64,000 nt of DNA from Brachynemurus nebulosus (taxonomy: Eukaryota; Arthropoda; Insecta; Neuroptera; Myrmeleontidae), in the NCBI GenBank assembly GCA_035578155.1, contig JAPWDM010000003.1, positions 19,618,916 to 19,682,915 of the forward strand. The letters run 5' to 3'. A program made the translations under genes and the position numbers. This document shows positions 30,726 to 41,554 of the stretch, piece after piece; positions within the stretch are counted from its first letter, which is position 1, and every line of letters begins with the position of its first letter. The notes under the pieces are model-generated. The model worked only from the letters and a program-made list of their open reading frames with translations. It was not told where the DNA came from and did not search any database.

Positions 30726-32136
30726 TACCGTGTTTCGACAAGGATGATCGTGTGGAGGGGACGATATCGTATCCCCCGAGTGAGTGTTATGCCTGCGTCA
30801 GCTTGAGCTTCATTAATAGTACCTTCACCGGAAGGTAGTATTAATGAAGATACTACCTTCACCGGAAGGTAGTATCTTCGGAGTCCGACGATACCGTTCG
30901 GATGTGTCGAAAAGGTGATATTGCGTCTGTGATTTATGTAAAAATTGTGATCTGTGTCTGTGATAGTTGTTATGCCACCTTGGGTTCTCTTGCCTGCGGT
31001 GGTACTTTTTAATTGTTACTCCTACTGTGATGTTTCCCTGGTCTTGTTCTTGTCATTTTGATGGGTAGGAATGCGGCTCTCGACGCATTCGTTCTCATCG
31101 GCCACACATACGAATCGACGTCTGCCCGAACAGCTTGAGCGAGCTCGCCTAGTAAAGAGACGTCGTCGTCCCTCGTACGGATGCGTTCGTGGGCGTTGAT
31201 ATGGCGGCTTCCGCCCCGTCGAAGTGATACGAACACAGGTCAGATGTTGGCTTTGTGATACTCTGTGGCATTGTCCCGTTCTCTGTAGCCTCGACTCGGA
31301 CGAACGTGGCCTAGTCATCGTACCGGTCTCCCGTGTAAGTTGACCCCGACATCTGACAGAACGGCACATGTACCCAGTAATCAGTTATCTGACAAAACAG
31401 TACATGTTGCTCAGTAATCACATGTCACTGTCCCTACACGTGTGAGTTCCTAGGTGTTGACGAAGCCATTTCGGAATTGTTGAGACTATGGGGAGCGGAA
31501 TCGTGCCACAGAGCAAGAAATTTTTTAAAATCTGTGATATTGTTGTTTTTATTTTTTAATAAGATTGTTTTAATCTGTTGTGCTTTAACGATGTACCACT
31601 GAGGGCCTTTTCCACCCGAGGTGGTACATCATCTTTTTATTCTTATCTGTGATTTTTTGTTGTGCCGCTGTGGGCTTGCTGTTATGGCCCTTCAGCGGTT
31701 TTGTTTTTAACTACTTAGTGCGGCATTGGTCGGCCTGTGGCTCCCCAGTGACGTAATAAGATTTTGTAATATTGTTTGTGATAAATTTTTTGAGTGTTTT
31801 ATAGTCAGTTTTCTCCACTCCGAGGCCCTTTACACCTCGGAGTTTCATCGTTGGTTTTCAGACCTTGGTGGCCAGGCGCTCTGGCTATCACTTAGTGTGC
31901 CGCAACCGGGGACTGTTCACTCTTTGTGAAGCCCTGGGATGGCTTCACAAAGAAGCCATCGTTGAATTTTATTATGTGTATGTTTGTCCTTTGTCTATTG
32001 CATTTATGTGTTCCTGTCTTTATGTGTTGTTTTTATCGTTTTTCCTCGTTTTGGCGGCGCATGCCCATAGATTGCGATGCCGCCGGGTGCTGCTGATCGC
32101 ACTATCCACCGGCAGCAGTACCCCAATTATAATTTT
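30641..32136 (+). mobile_element. Structured TAA-targeted non-coding retroelement, full-length-like copy B
   Basis: Starts with the ribozyme-like fold (30641-30725) and ends with the same 3' module as copy A (from about 31660 to 32136), followed by an A-rich/(AAT)n tail to 32171. The middle differs from copy A and carries its own stems: a 19-bp stem with one mismatch, CTTCATTAATA... (30809-30849), beside a perfect 12-bp GATACTACCTTC/GAAGGTAGTATC (about 30849-30876); a GGTCAGATGTTGG/CCGACATCTGAC pair (about 31233 and 31349); GATGTACCACT/AGGTGGTACATC (31590-31630); and a CCGCTG...CAGCGG stem (about 31665-31699). No long reading frame has protein-like features. GC content is well above the surroundings. 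Confidence 0.75.
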
Positions 32137-32171
32137 AAAAAAAAATAAAATAAAAAAAAAATAATAATAAT

Positions 32172-32263
32172 GCTCTCGTTTCGGCGGCGCATGCCCTTTG
32201 TAGGCGATGCCGCCGGGTGCTGCTGACCGCGCAATCCAACGGCAGCAGTATCCCAATTTTAAG
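32172..32263 (+). mobile_element. Structured TAA-targeted element, 5'-truncated copy C
   Basis: Begins inside the 3' module (CTCGTTTCGGCGGCGCATGC) and ends CCAATTTTAA before another (AAT)n tail (to 32290). The 3' stem is GGGTGCTGCTG/CAGCAGTATCCC, with a G-U wobble in place of one pair. Confidence 0.75.
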
Positions 32264-32290
32264 TAAAATAATAATAATAATAATAATAAT

Positions 32291-32490
32291 AGCCCTGGGA
32301 TGGCAGGGCTCATCGCTGGTTTTTATTATGTGTATGTTTGTCCGTTGTCTAGTGCATTTATGTGTCCCTGTCTTTACGTGTTGTTTTTATCTATATTTTT
32401 CGTTTCGGCGGCGCATGCCCTTAGTTGGCGATGCCGCCGGGTGCTGCTGACCGCGCCATCCACCGGCAGCAGTACCCCAATTTTAATTTA
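32291..32490 (+). mobile_element. Structured TAA-targeted element, 5'-truncated copy D
   Basis: Starts exactly at the AGCCCTG/CAGGGCT hairpin seen at 30363-30382 in copy A, continues through TGTGTATGTTTGTCCGTTGT, and ends with the 3' stem and CCAATTTTAA, then an A-rich/(AAT)n tail. Confidence 0.75.
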
Positions 32491-32527
32491 AAAAAAAATA
32501 AATAATAATAATAATAATAATAATAAT

Positions 32528-32562
32528 CCGCGCCATCCACCGGCAGCAGTACCCTAATTTTA
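32528..32562 (+). mobile_element. Structured TAA-targeted element, 35-bp terminal fragment E
   Basis: Only CCGCGCCATCCACCGGCAGC through the CTAATTTTAA end is left, between two A/T-rich tails. A copy this short shows that integration can abort almost at once after priming. Confidence 0.65.
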
Positions 32563-32587
32563 ATAAAAAAAAAATAAAAATAATAAA

Positions 32588-35413
32588 GAAATTTCGCATA
32601 ATCGTAACAAAATAAAAATTTTACTGAAAATTGAGCGGCACTAGATAATTAAAATATTTTAATTACTATTGGAGAATTTAAAAATATTATAGACAAAAAG
32701 TCAGCAATAGATTTTAGGACTGTGATTAAATTTCAGAATAGTTTAAGTAACAGTAATGACCTTGATCAACTGTTCTGTTAAAAATTAAATAGAGAGGAAA
32801 TGTTTTAGCAATATGTATTATGAATAAAAACACTACCAAAATTATTAACCTTTCAAAATTTAGAAGCTGTTAATTCTAGCAAACTGATTCCTATTTCTTA
32901 CCACTTTTTGGCTGTCAGAATTACCATCCATTAAGCAAACATATAAAATCTAATATATAGGTATACTTTTAGGATTGTGAAAATGAGAAATCTGTTGACG
33001 GCGCTTCGTCTATTAGAAAGCTTTTTTTTTATTCTAAATTGTCAAAATTTTAAAATTAATTTGAATGTATGGTAGTAATTTACCTAAAATGTTAGAAATA
33101 GTGTATTAATGACTAGGTAAAGAAAAAAAAGTATTATTTAATACGTCAGAAAAACAACTGTCTTCGCTGGTTGCATTTCCAAACCGCATAGTCTCAGTAA
33201 TGAAATGTCATCCTTGGCAGTAAAACTATATTCTTTTATGCTTGATTATCAAAATATACTATTAAAAACAAGATACAATTTTGTGTCCAAAAACAAACTT
33301 GGTTACTTTGAGGAGAAGATCTTTTATTTTCTTAAATTAGGAAATAATTTTTTGTAAGTGTGAGATTAAAATATATATTTTAGTCCGTCATAATAGGGAA
33401 GAAAATGTCACTTTAAAGTGTCAAGTGGCAATTTAAATAACATTTAAATAATTTTTTCTACTCCTACTATTAAAAGTAACATTTTGTGCACGGCTAACTA
33501 TATGTAAAAATTAACAATTGCCTACACTGTGCGGAAATACAGTGGGAAATTATTTCCCACGCATTAATATAATAAAGAAGTAGGCTACTACGTTAGTTTA
33601 ATATATAATATATAGAAATAATACTAAAAATATACATATATATGTATTATCCACCAACTTCGAGAAGAAAGTTGCTGGCCATAAAATTTTAAAAATTATG
33701 ATTGGATCTTATTAATAAAGGACAACGAATATGGCAAATCGGATAAATTCATCTTTGTCTAGCTTACCTAATTTCCAAAGTAGGATTTACATACAAAAAA
33801 AAAAAAATCGTGCAGAAATGAAATACATTCAAAAATTGATGTTTAAAGTTTTTAAAACAAATTTTTGGAGAATAATAAGAAATAATTAATAAAATAAATT
33901 TGTACACATACATACAATTTGTACAATACATTTGACACTTAAGTGGCATAAATTAAAATTTAACCATAAATTTAAAAATAAACACAAAACAGGAACAAAA
34001 ATTGATTTATTGGAATTAAATATACATTCTTTTCTGTATCTGGTTAAATATTTATATTTGAATTAAAAAATGTAGCTTAAAGGTAAGTAGAATTAAGACA
34101 GAATAATTAGCACATTTAAATCGAAATATATTTTAAGATTAACTGAAAAATCAAAATACAAAATCGTAGCAAATAGTTACCGTAGTGACTGTAATTTTAG
34201 AGCAGTTAAGAACAATGTAATGCCTGGCAACAGATACCCCATTTTATTTTTGCTAATCGATCACATTATCATATCGAAAACCACAATATAAAGAAAAAAA
34301 AACACACAACATCCATTCATGCCAACAACTCAATTTTATTATTAGGTTTATTACTTATACAAATTATCGGCATATTACAATTATTTCACCTATACTGAAA
34401 TTTGATGGAACGTGTTTCGTGTTCGAGTTTACGCATTCAGTTTTATAAAAAAAAATATGGGAAAGTAGAAAATTATGATTTTGTACATACTTTTTTTATC
34501 TTACATGTACTCACGTAGGAACTTTAAAAACGATGTTTAACTAAATTCACTAAATACATATTTTGCTCGAGTGTAAAACTGACTTGTAAAATTTTATTGC
34601 CCTTATTGTCAACTCATATTTGCTGTATTATATGTTGATTATTTATTATTGTTTCCATAGTTTCAAAGTATGCTTTGGCATAAATTTGAACATCTTAGCA
34701 TTGACATTATAAATTTAAAAAATTTTTACTATACTTATTTAAATTTTATTTTAATTATTTATGTTAAATTTTACGAAAAAAAATGTGCCCGTAGAAAAAG
34801 TATAGCGTAAAATACCTGGGAAAAGCTTATTTCTCACTCATACGAATTTGAACTCATATTCGTGAGAAATAAGCATCTTTTCCCACTTATTGTACAATAT
34901 ACTATATTTCTTAAATTATATAATTCTAAATTATTCAGAATTACAAAAAACAACATTTATACGCTATAAAACTACAGTGTTGCTTTTGATCCCTTGTATA
35001 AGTTGTTGTCCTCAGCAGGTCTTTACCGTTCTTCTGGTAACGAATTTCACACTCGGGATCAAAACTTACACTCTGATCCCTTCTTATTTAATATACTACG
35101 TTAGCATTATTATTAAGAGAAATCATTTCATCAATCATCAAAAAATCGGTAAATTATGTAACAATCAAAATAATGTTACGGTAAATTTTAACCTCTCCCT
35201 AACTTTATATTAGCTTCCGATGTTAAAAACATTAAAAACAATTAAAATTTCGAATATTTTTGTTCATAAAATCAATTAAAATAAACCGATTACTTCCTGT
35301 TTTCAAAATGAAAATTGAATATTTTCTTTTAATTTACTAAATCTACTTCGTAAAACAAAACAATTTACTCGATTAACTTATACATTGTTTATGTATTCTC
35401 CGAAAACTTAAGC
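32588..35413. other. AT-rich intergenic sequence, no gene seen
   Basis: About 2.8 kb with no recognisable gene. It contains one strong hairpin (34817-34885, TGGGAAAA...TTTTCCCA, with the arms sharing GCTTATTTCTCAC and its inverse). No RNA gene recognised. Confidence 0.5.
34817..34885. repeat. Imperfect hairpin of about 69 bp
   Basis: TGGGAAAAGCTTATTTCTCAC is inverted as GTGAGAAATAAGCATCTTTTCCCA, with ACGAAT/ATTCGT closer to the loop. It could be a precursor-like hairpin or the end of a foldback element; no further support. Confidence 0.4.
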
Positions 35414-36152
35414 TACCATCAATTGGGGCGAACTTGGATAATAGGGGCGAATCTGGACAGAGCTGCCTCTCGCTATTTATTCGTCAGTGTTATAACCGCA
35501 CAAGGTCATAGATCAATCTATGCTACTGAATTTTGTCAGTTATGAATTAGTCATCGAAGAAAAGCGGTGAACGTGACATTTTTATATTTTGTTATTTTAC
35601 AGACGCCTTGTTTATAATTTTTTTCTACGATCTTAGTGGAAAGAAGGCTTTTGCGCTCTGTGACGAGAGCGCAAAATGGCTACTTGCCGAAGACTCTCGT
35701 TGCCGAGCAACGAAGTACTACTTTGCGCTTAAAACGTAAAGTAATACTTTGTCGCTCGCTCAACGTATATTTAATTACAAATCGGGTAGGGGTTGTTTAT
35801 ATTTTCTATGGTAACAAATAAACAGATTCTAAAATTATTATTTTTATGGTAATCAAGTGAAATATTAATTTTATTAAATTTCAAAATAACTAGAAAATAT
35901 TACTTAAAAATAAAAAATAACTATAATTAATAAAAAATAGGAATAAAAAATTTTAAGAAATCTATACATATACGATGGAAATATATAATTGTGACAGTGA
36001 TTTCTCAAGTAAATATTAACGGCCTTTATTATTTTTTTAAGTATCTTTTAAATAAAAAATACATTTTATAAGATTGTAGAAAAAATTTTGTGTGGAATTC
36101 GAGCACAAAATGATATTGCCGCTCTCATGAAGACGACATATTACATTTTCGA

Positions 36153-36344
36153 TTGTTGTCGGAGAACTGCGTTATCAAAAAATTTGATTATTTAAATTTT
36201 TGTTGGACCTCCTGTAGATATGTAGTTGTTGCGCCCCTGTTTTCCGATATTAAAAATAAAAGAAAATCGCCCAGACAAGCTGCTGAATATTTTCATGTTC
36301 CCAAATCGATCTTGCATGATAGACTCAAAGGCAAATCGAAATAA
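36153..36344 (+). pseudogene. Pipsqueak (psq) helix-turn-helix fragment of a pogo-like transposase
   Basis: The frame ends ...IKNKRKSPRQAAEYFHV then PKSILHDRLKGKSK and stop. The S-x-R-x-A-A-x-x-(Y/F)-x-V-P-K-S-x-L-x-D-R pattern is the second half of the psq DNA-binding motif found in pogo/Tigger-derived transposases and some insect transcription factors. Residues before it are not protein-like and no catalytic domain follows. The terminal inverted repeats of the surrounding element support a transposase origin over a host gene exon. Confidence 0.5.
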
Positions 36345-36568
36345 AATTCATTTAAATCCAAAATGTTTTATTCCACCCATCAAAAGTCATTCGCTGATGT
36401 AGATATTTATCGTAGCGAATTTCTAGATTGGAAATTCAGCTATTTTGGTCTTTTTATGTCCGATTTCACCCATATACATGGCTGAATGTGATTTATATTG
36501 CAAATAAAGCACTATCCAGATTCGCTCTGCACATAGGGGTGAATCCGGACACTATATAGCCCAAAAAA

Positions 36569-38127
36569 ATGGGTAAGGAAATCTAAGCGGGCCGCATTGA
36601 TTTTACTACCTGCTATCGTGTCATTTCTACACTGAAGATGGTTTCACGATGGTTGAAGTGTTAGTCTATTGTTATACGAACTGCCTAAAAAGTATGTTTA
36701 TGGTGTTCCGCTGTGGTTATTCGAGAAACATTATGAAAAATAGTCAAAATATTACAGTCGTACGCAAGAATAACTGTACAGTTACTAAGTTACTACATAA
36801 ACAAATGTGAATAAACCTGGTGTTTGTATTTCACATATCAGGAATTTAATATAAAAAAATATTAAAAATTTAATCACACATCAAGGATTTAATGTAAAAA
36901 AATTGAATGTAAAATATATAAATAAATACCCCTGTCGCAGGATCCTGTATAACATAGCGAATTTTCGTTTATAAAAATTACACGGAGAGAAAAATCATAT
37001 AATTTTTGTAGATAAAATTTCAGAAAAATTACCATGCTCTCTTATAATGCGTGCGCGATCGACGACCAAAATAAAAAATATGTGCTAGCATGGTAAAAGT
37101 TAATGTGTTAACACAACTTTTATCACACTCTTATGCATATATGTTATAGTTTAATTCTTGTTGTCGTACTCTTTCATTTGCGCATCTGACCCGCAACCTT
37201 ATGTTGCTTGGCCTGTACCTGTAAAAACTACGAAGATGCCCGATCTTTTCCGACTTTCGATTGTTTATGATGCATACAAAAATGATTGCCAAAAATATAT
37301 TCTAATACTAAAGATAGTGAAATAAAAGGAATTAAACTGTGACATCCTCGTCCTCTAAGACAGTGTAATGAATACTGCTTGCTGCTTGTAAGACAGTCTA
37401 ATGAATCAAGGTGCTTGGTCCGACCCGTCCGACCAAGTTGGTCGTCCACACCTATGGTTGGCTATGTGACTTGCTATCAGTGAAGTACATTTCAACAGCG
37501 CTCACAACACACACAACCTTCTTTTTCTTTTTTTCTGTCTACTATTAGCAGATAACATTTCAAATATTATAATACAGCTTGGCAATTTTTGTAAGAAAAA
37601 CAATTAAAAAATATTTTTTTGTCGGCAATGGAACTTTTTACTGTGCTGTTTTACAAATTTTATGTTCGCCTTTTACACGTCGATTGTAGTGCTGAGCACA
37701 GTAATTTTTATATGAATTTTCTCTCGGAAACTACTTCACATAGAATAATAGTTTAAAGACCGTTTTTATATAATTTTTTCTCCTCTTTTAAATGGTGTAA
37801 AAAAATTTCGCAAAAACTTTTGAATAAGTGGAAATTTTGGCAAAAAACTAATTTTTTGCAAAAACAAAAACCATGTAATTTAATAATATTTAAAATAACT
37901 TTTAATAATTATGGCCCACATATTACTTATGTAGTTACTTAGTAACTGTACAGTTAGTTATACTTGCATACAATTGTAATATTTATTTTTCAAAATGTTC
38001 AGAGCGGGCCACCATAACCATACTAGTTGTGTAGTTCGCATAACAATAGATGAACCCTTCAATGATTGAAAATGACACAACGGCAGGTAGTAGAATCAAT
38101 GTGATCCGCTTAAATTTCCATTACCCC
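36569..38127. mobile_element. Inverted-repeat element nested in the pogo-like transposon
   Basis: The arms 36569-36800 and about 37915-38127 are inverted copies: ATTGATT(T/C)TACTACCTGC, TCTATTGTTAT(A/G)CGAACT and AACTGTACAGTTACTAAG blocks match in reverse order. The interior (36800-37915) is AT-rich with no transposase. A run of C then A at 38128-38151 adjoins the right end. Confidence 0.6.
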
Positions 38128-38307
38128 TCCCCCCCCCCCAAAAAAAAAAAATGTTGCAGTACCAATTTTGATATTTTTATTACTGCCCTATATGCTCGTG
38201 ATATTAAAGCATTTAAATTATTTTATTAGAATTTTTTTAGATAAACCCTCAACAATTCATTGCTAAAAAACTGAAAAAATCGTCCAGATTCGCTCCAACT
38301 GACGGTA

Positions 38308-39062
38308 CTACTTTAAATGCAAATGTTATAAAAGCATTCAAAGCAAATCTTGTAGATCGTTAATACTTTTTGTATATACATATACACGTTGCGGTTTGAT
38401 TAGTAATCTTATCACGGATAGTTGATAAAATTTGAAATGCGTTTTGATTTTAATTGTTAAGCAGCATAGGGAAAGCTTTAATAATTATTTCCATAAATCG
38501 GAAATTTGACTAAAGATTATCGACTTGTTGATACTGATTAAATATTTTTAATATTATAGTAACAAAATAATATTGAGGAAATGTGAAAAGATATGAATCT
38601 GCGAGTTAGAGCTGAGATATTTTAGTTCTTGGTCGGTAATTCATACTCTTCAGGATAATAGATATAATATTTTAAAATAATAAATAATGTATCAGAATCG
38701 TCAAATTTTGAAAATTGGATTTGACTATCAATAACCACAATCTTTTAGTGTTTGGTAATTTCATGTGGCCGTTCTTTTTAATGGAAACTTTTTGATCACA
38801 ATGCATTAAAATTCACAACATCTCTATTTAAACTTTCCTAATTTTTTTCACATTTTATTAAATGACTAGTTGGGAGAAGTTTTTCAGTGTTAACAAAATT
38901 CTTTTGAACGGGATTCGAACCAACCCAATTAAATAAGTACTGATGGTAGTAAAATGTTTTGCATAGACCCTGTTTTTTTGGCCCCACTCCCATGTCAGCT
39001 CCCAAGGCTCATTGCATACATATAGTGATCAATCATTTTTTTCTCGAAACTTTTAGGGTAGT
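38308..39062. other. Intergenic sequence, no gene seen
   Basis: AT-rich; no gene, RNA or element boundary recognised. Confidence 0.4.
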
Positions 39063-39761
39063 AGGTAGTAGTCTGGTGACTCGTTCTGTTTTTCGTATCT
39101 ATTTTTAGGGACATTTTTTTTTTTGAGAAAGAACAAATAAAAAGTTTTGAATTTTTAATATGCTTTTATTTACATCTTAAAATAACAAAAAAAATTTTTT
39201 TTTTTGAATAAATTAAATTTTGTTTTATTATTATTATTATCACTTGAAGTTGGCGCCTGAAAATAAATGCACCTTGATGGGCCGGGTGATTTTGACTCTT
39301 GGGGGCATCCGAAATCAAAAATTCTTAATTAGTCTTAATCTACAGATATGTCATTCTGGTCGGAACTAGAATTATGAAATTTTATCAAAAAATTTCAATC
39401 TCAATTTTTTTTTCGAAGTCCGCTATTTTGTTATTTTTCGATAAAATTTCATAATTCTAGTTCCGACTAGAATGACATATCTGTAGATTAAGACTAATTA
39501 AGAATTTTTGATTTCGGATGTCCCCAAGAGTCAAAATCACCGGGGCCATAAATGTGCGTTTTTTTTCAGGCGCCAACTTCAAGTGATAATAATAATAATA
39601 ATAAAACAAAATTTAATTTACTCAAAAGAAATTTTTTTTGTTATTTCAAAATATAAACAAAAACATATTAAAGATTCAAAATTTTTCATTTGTTCTTTCT
39701 CAAAAAAAATGCCCCTAAAAATAGATATGAAAAACAGAGCGAGTTACCAGACTACTACCTT
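39063..39761. mobile_element. Long foldback element with arms of about 320 bp
   Basis: 39063-39386 is almost perfectly inverted at 39440-39761, with a 53-bp spacer. Matching blocks include GGTAGTAGTCTGGT, CACTTGAAGTTGGCGCC, AATCTACAGATATGTCATTC and ACTAGAATTATGAAATTTTA. TTATTATTATTAT/ATAATAATAAT tracts lie in the arms. Non-coding. Transcription across it would give a long RNA hairpin. Confidence 0.8.
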
Positions 39762-40032
39762 AATTTTGATCTATTAATCAAATTGATGATTTTGGCAATT
39801 TTACAACTTATCTATTTAAATTCTTATTGACTGAAGCCTACAAAAGTTTATTCTGTCCATACTTTAAGAAAATTCAAACATATATAACACAATTTTTGTA
39901 TGCCATACTTAAAATCAAACAGTATTTATGGTTCTACAGTGCAATAAATAAAAGAGGAATATTAAATGATATACACGTGTTGCTGGTTCGAATCATCGAA
40001 GTTCCGTTACCAATTTAATTTTAAATATTAAG

Positions 40033-40663
40033 TACAGCCGACTTTCGTTATGAGTCAGCTGATTTATATTTCTATTGTAAACATTCCCCCTCCATGACCG
40101 AAAAAAATTCTTTTCAGTCTCTCGTTATAAGACCGGAACATTGTTGTTGATGTTTAATAGTGCAACTCATAAATCATCCTGTCAGAATCTTTTTATTCAC
40201 TAAAATAATTTTTTTGTAGGTTCGTGTTTACATAATACATGTGTAGTTCACCAAAACAAGTTTTGTTCGTTCCTTGCGCGGATTTTCTTACAAACTTTGT
40301 TTGACTAACAATACTATTTACAATTTCTACGAAAGATTTTAAAAAACTTTTTAAAGAAAATATGTGTTGACAATATCGTTTAAACTCCTGTCACACAAAC
40401 TAGAGAACGCATTTAGAAAATATTAGTAAATGTATTTACCAAAAATAGGTAGATTTTGTGCCGCTTCTAACGAATGGTAATATCACACTAAACGTCCGGG
40501 CTATTTGATTATAAATAAGTACACACTCACACGCTTGAAAAGTAGGGGAAGTGCGAGTTACGGCGGTCGACTACTAAGCACAAGTGGGGGTACAGGAATT
40601 CTTAGAATTTTATCATATTCTCCTACAGCCCCTCAAGCGGATTCACAACGAAAGTCTACTGTA
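40033..40663. mobile_element. pogo-like MITE of about 627 bp
   Basis: TA at 40033-40034 and 40662-40663; inverted ends CAGCCGACTTTCGTTATGA and the inverse of CAGTAGACTTTCGTTGTGA. An internal GTTATAAGACCGGAACATTG block resembles the ends of related pogo elements. No transposase. Confidence 0.6.
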
Positions 40664-41554
40664 TTATTTAGTGAACATTAAGTAGGTAAGTATTTAAAAG
40701 AATTACAAAAAAAAAAAATAAATAAATAAATCAATAAATAAATAAATAAATAAATTCACTAGAACAAAAAGAAACCAATGTAGAACTCAAGTTGTATATA
40801 TTGTACAAAATTTTATTTTAGTTACTGCAACAACGTTATTTGTTAGTGTATACAGGGCGGGGTTATCCAATAGGCCTAGGTAGGCCATGGCCTAAGGGCG
40901 GCATGTTTTTAGAACAGGGCGGCAATAGTTGTAAAATGACTTTTACTTTTGCTCGTCAGTTAATTTTTAGGAGAAAATCGTAGTCGTAAGAAAAGTAAGA
41001 AATGTTACGATTTTTTTGTATTTGAGCAAAAAGTGGAGGCGGCATTTTTCACGGTGCCTAGGGCGGCACTTAGGGTTAATTGGGCCATGAGTGTAGGTTT
41101 AATATTGTGATTACAAGTAGAATACAGTAAATTTGTAAATTGTTATTTAGTGTCTTTAACAATAATATATTTATACATCGTTTCAAATACAATTGATCAT
41201 GAGTCAAAGTTAAAAAATTAAATATATCTTACATTCAAAACAAGTCAATCTTCTATTCCTTTCTAAAAACAAATTACAATTTTAAAATTTACGTAAGTGC
41301 AATAATGAAAGAGATAAAGAAAACGGAAATTATTTAAATTCATAAGTGATAAATCATGGTTAAATCTAAGTGAAATAGACCATATAAAAATTATTTTATT
41401 TGTTTAACTATACGAAAATAGTTGAACTATTATTTTGTTGCTCCGGAAAATTTTTTTCGTCATTAGAAGCATTATTTTTCATTTACGATATCCATATAAA
41501 TGTATTTAATGCCGTATTTTACTAAAAAATCTAGTAGTTTTTCAGTTGTGATAT
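40664..41554. other. Intergenic sequence, no gene seen
   Basis: Contains a short (AAAT)n-like tract (about 40708-40754) and a GGGCGGC-rich patch (40895-41085) with GGGCGGCATGTTTTTAG and GGGCGGCACTTAGGG blocks. No gene recognised. Confidence 0.4.

Larger units (their letters stand above)
35414..38307 (+). mobile_element. Decayed pogo/Tigger-like DNA transposon
   Basis: TA at 35414-35415 and 38306-38307 bounds inverted ends CCATCAATTGGGGCGAACTT and the inverse of CCGTCAGTTGGAGCGAATCT. Internal copies of the GGGGCGAA(T/C)(C/T)TGGACA motif lie near 35445 and 36540. A psq-type helix-turn-helix fragment (36153-36344) is compatible with a pogo-group transposase, but the DDE catalytic domain is absent. 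A second inverted-repeat element is nested at 36569-38127. Confidence 0.55.

Noticed and set aside
31022..31369. 115-codon Arg-rich minus-strand frame in copy B
   Set aside because: The frame arises from the GC-rich stem-loop region; it overlaps a second frame on the same strand, and copy A has no counterpart.
28069..32590. CRISPR-like or satellite array
   Set aside because: The repeated units differ in length by 5' truncation and are separated by (AAT)n tails, which fits serial retroelement insertion and not a regular repeat-spacer array.
35636..35821. 61-codon plus-strand frame
   Set aside because: It is explained by two hairpins (TTTTGCGCTCT/AGAGCGCAAAA and a CGAAGTA...TACTTTG pair) inside the pogo-like element; no protein features.
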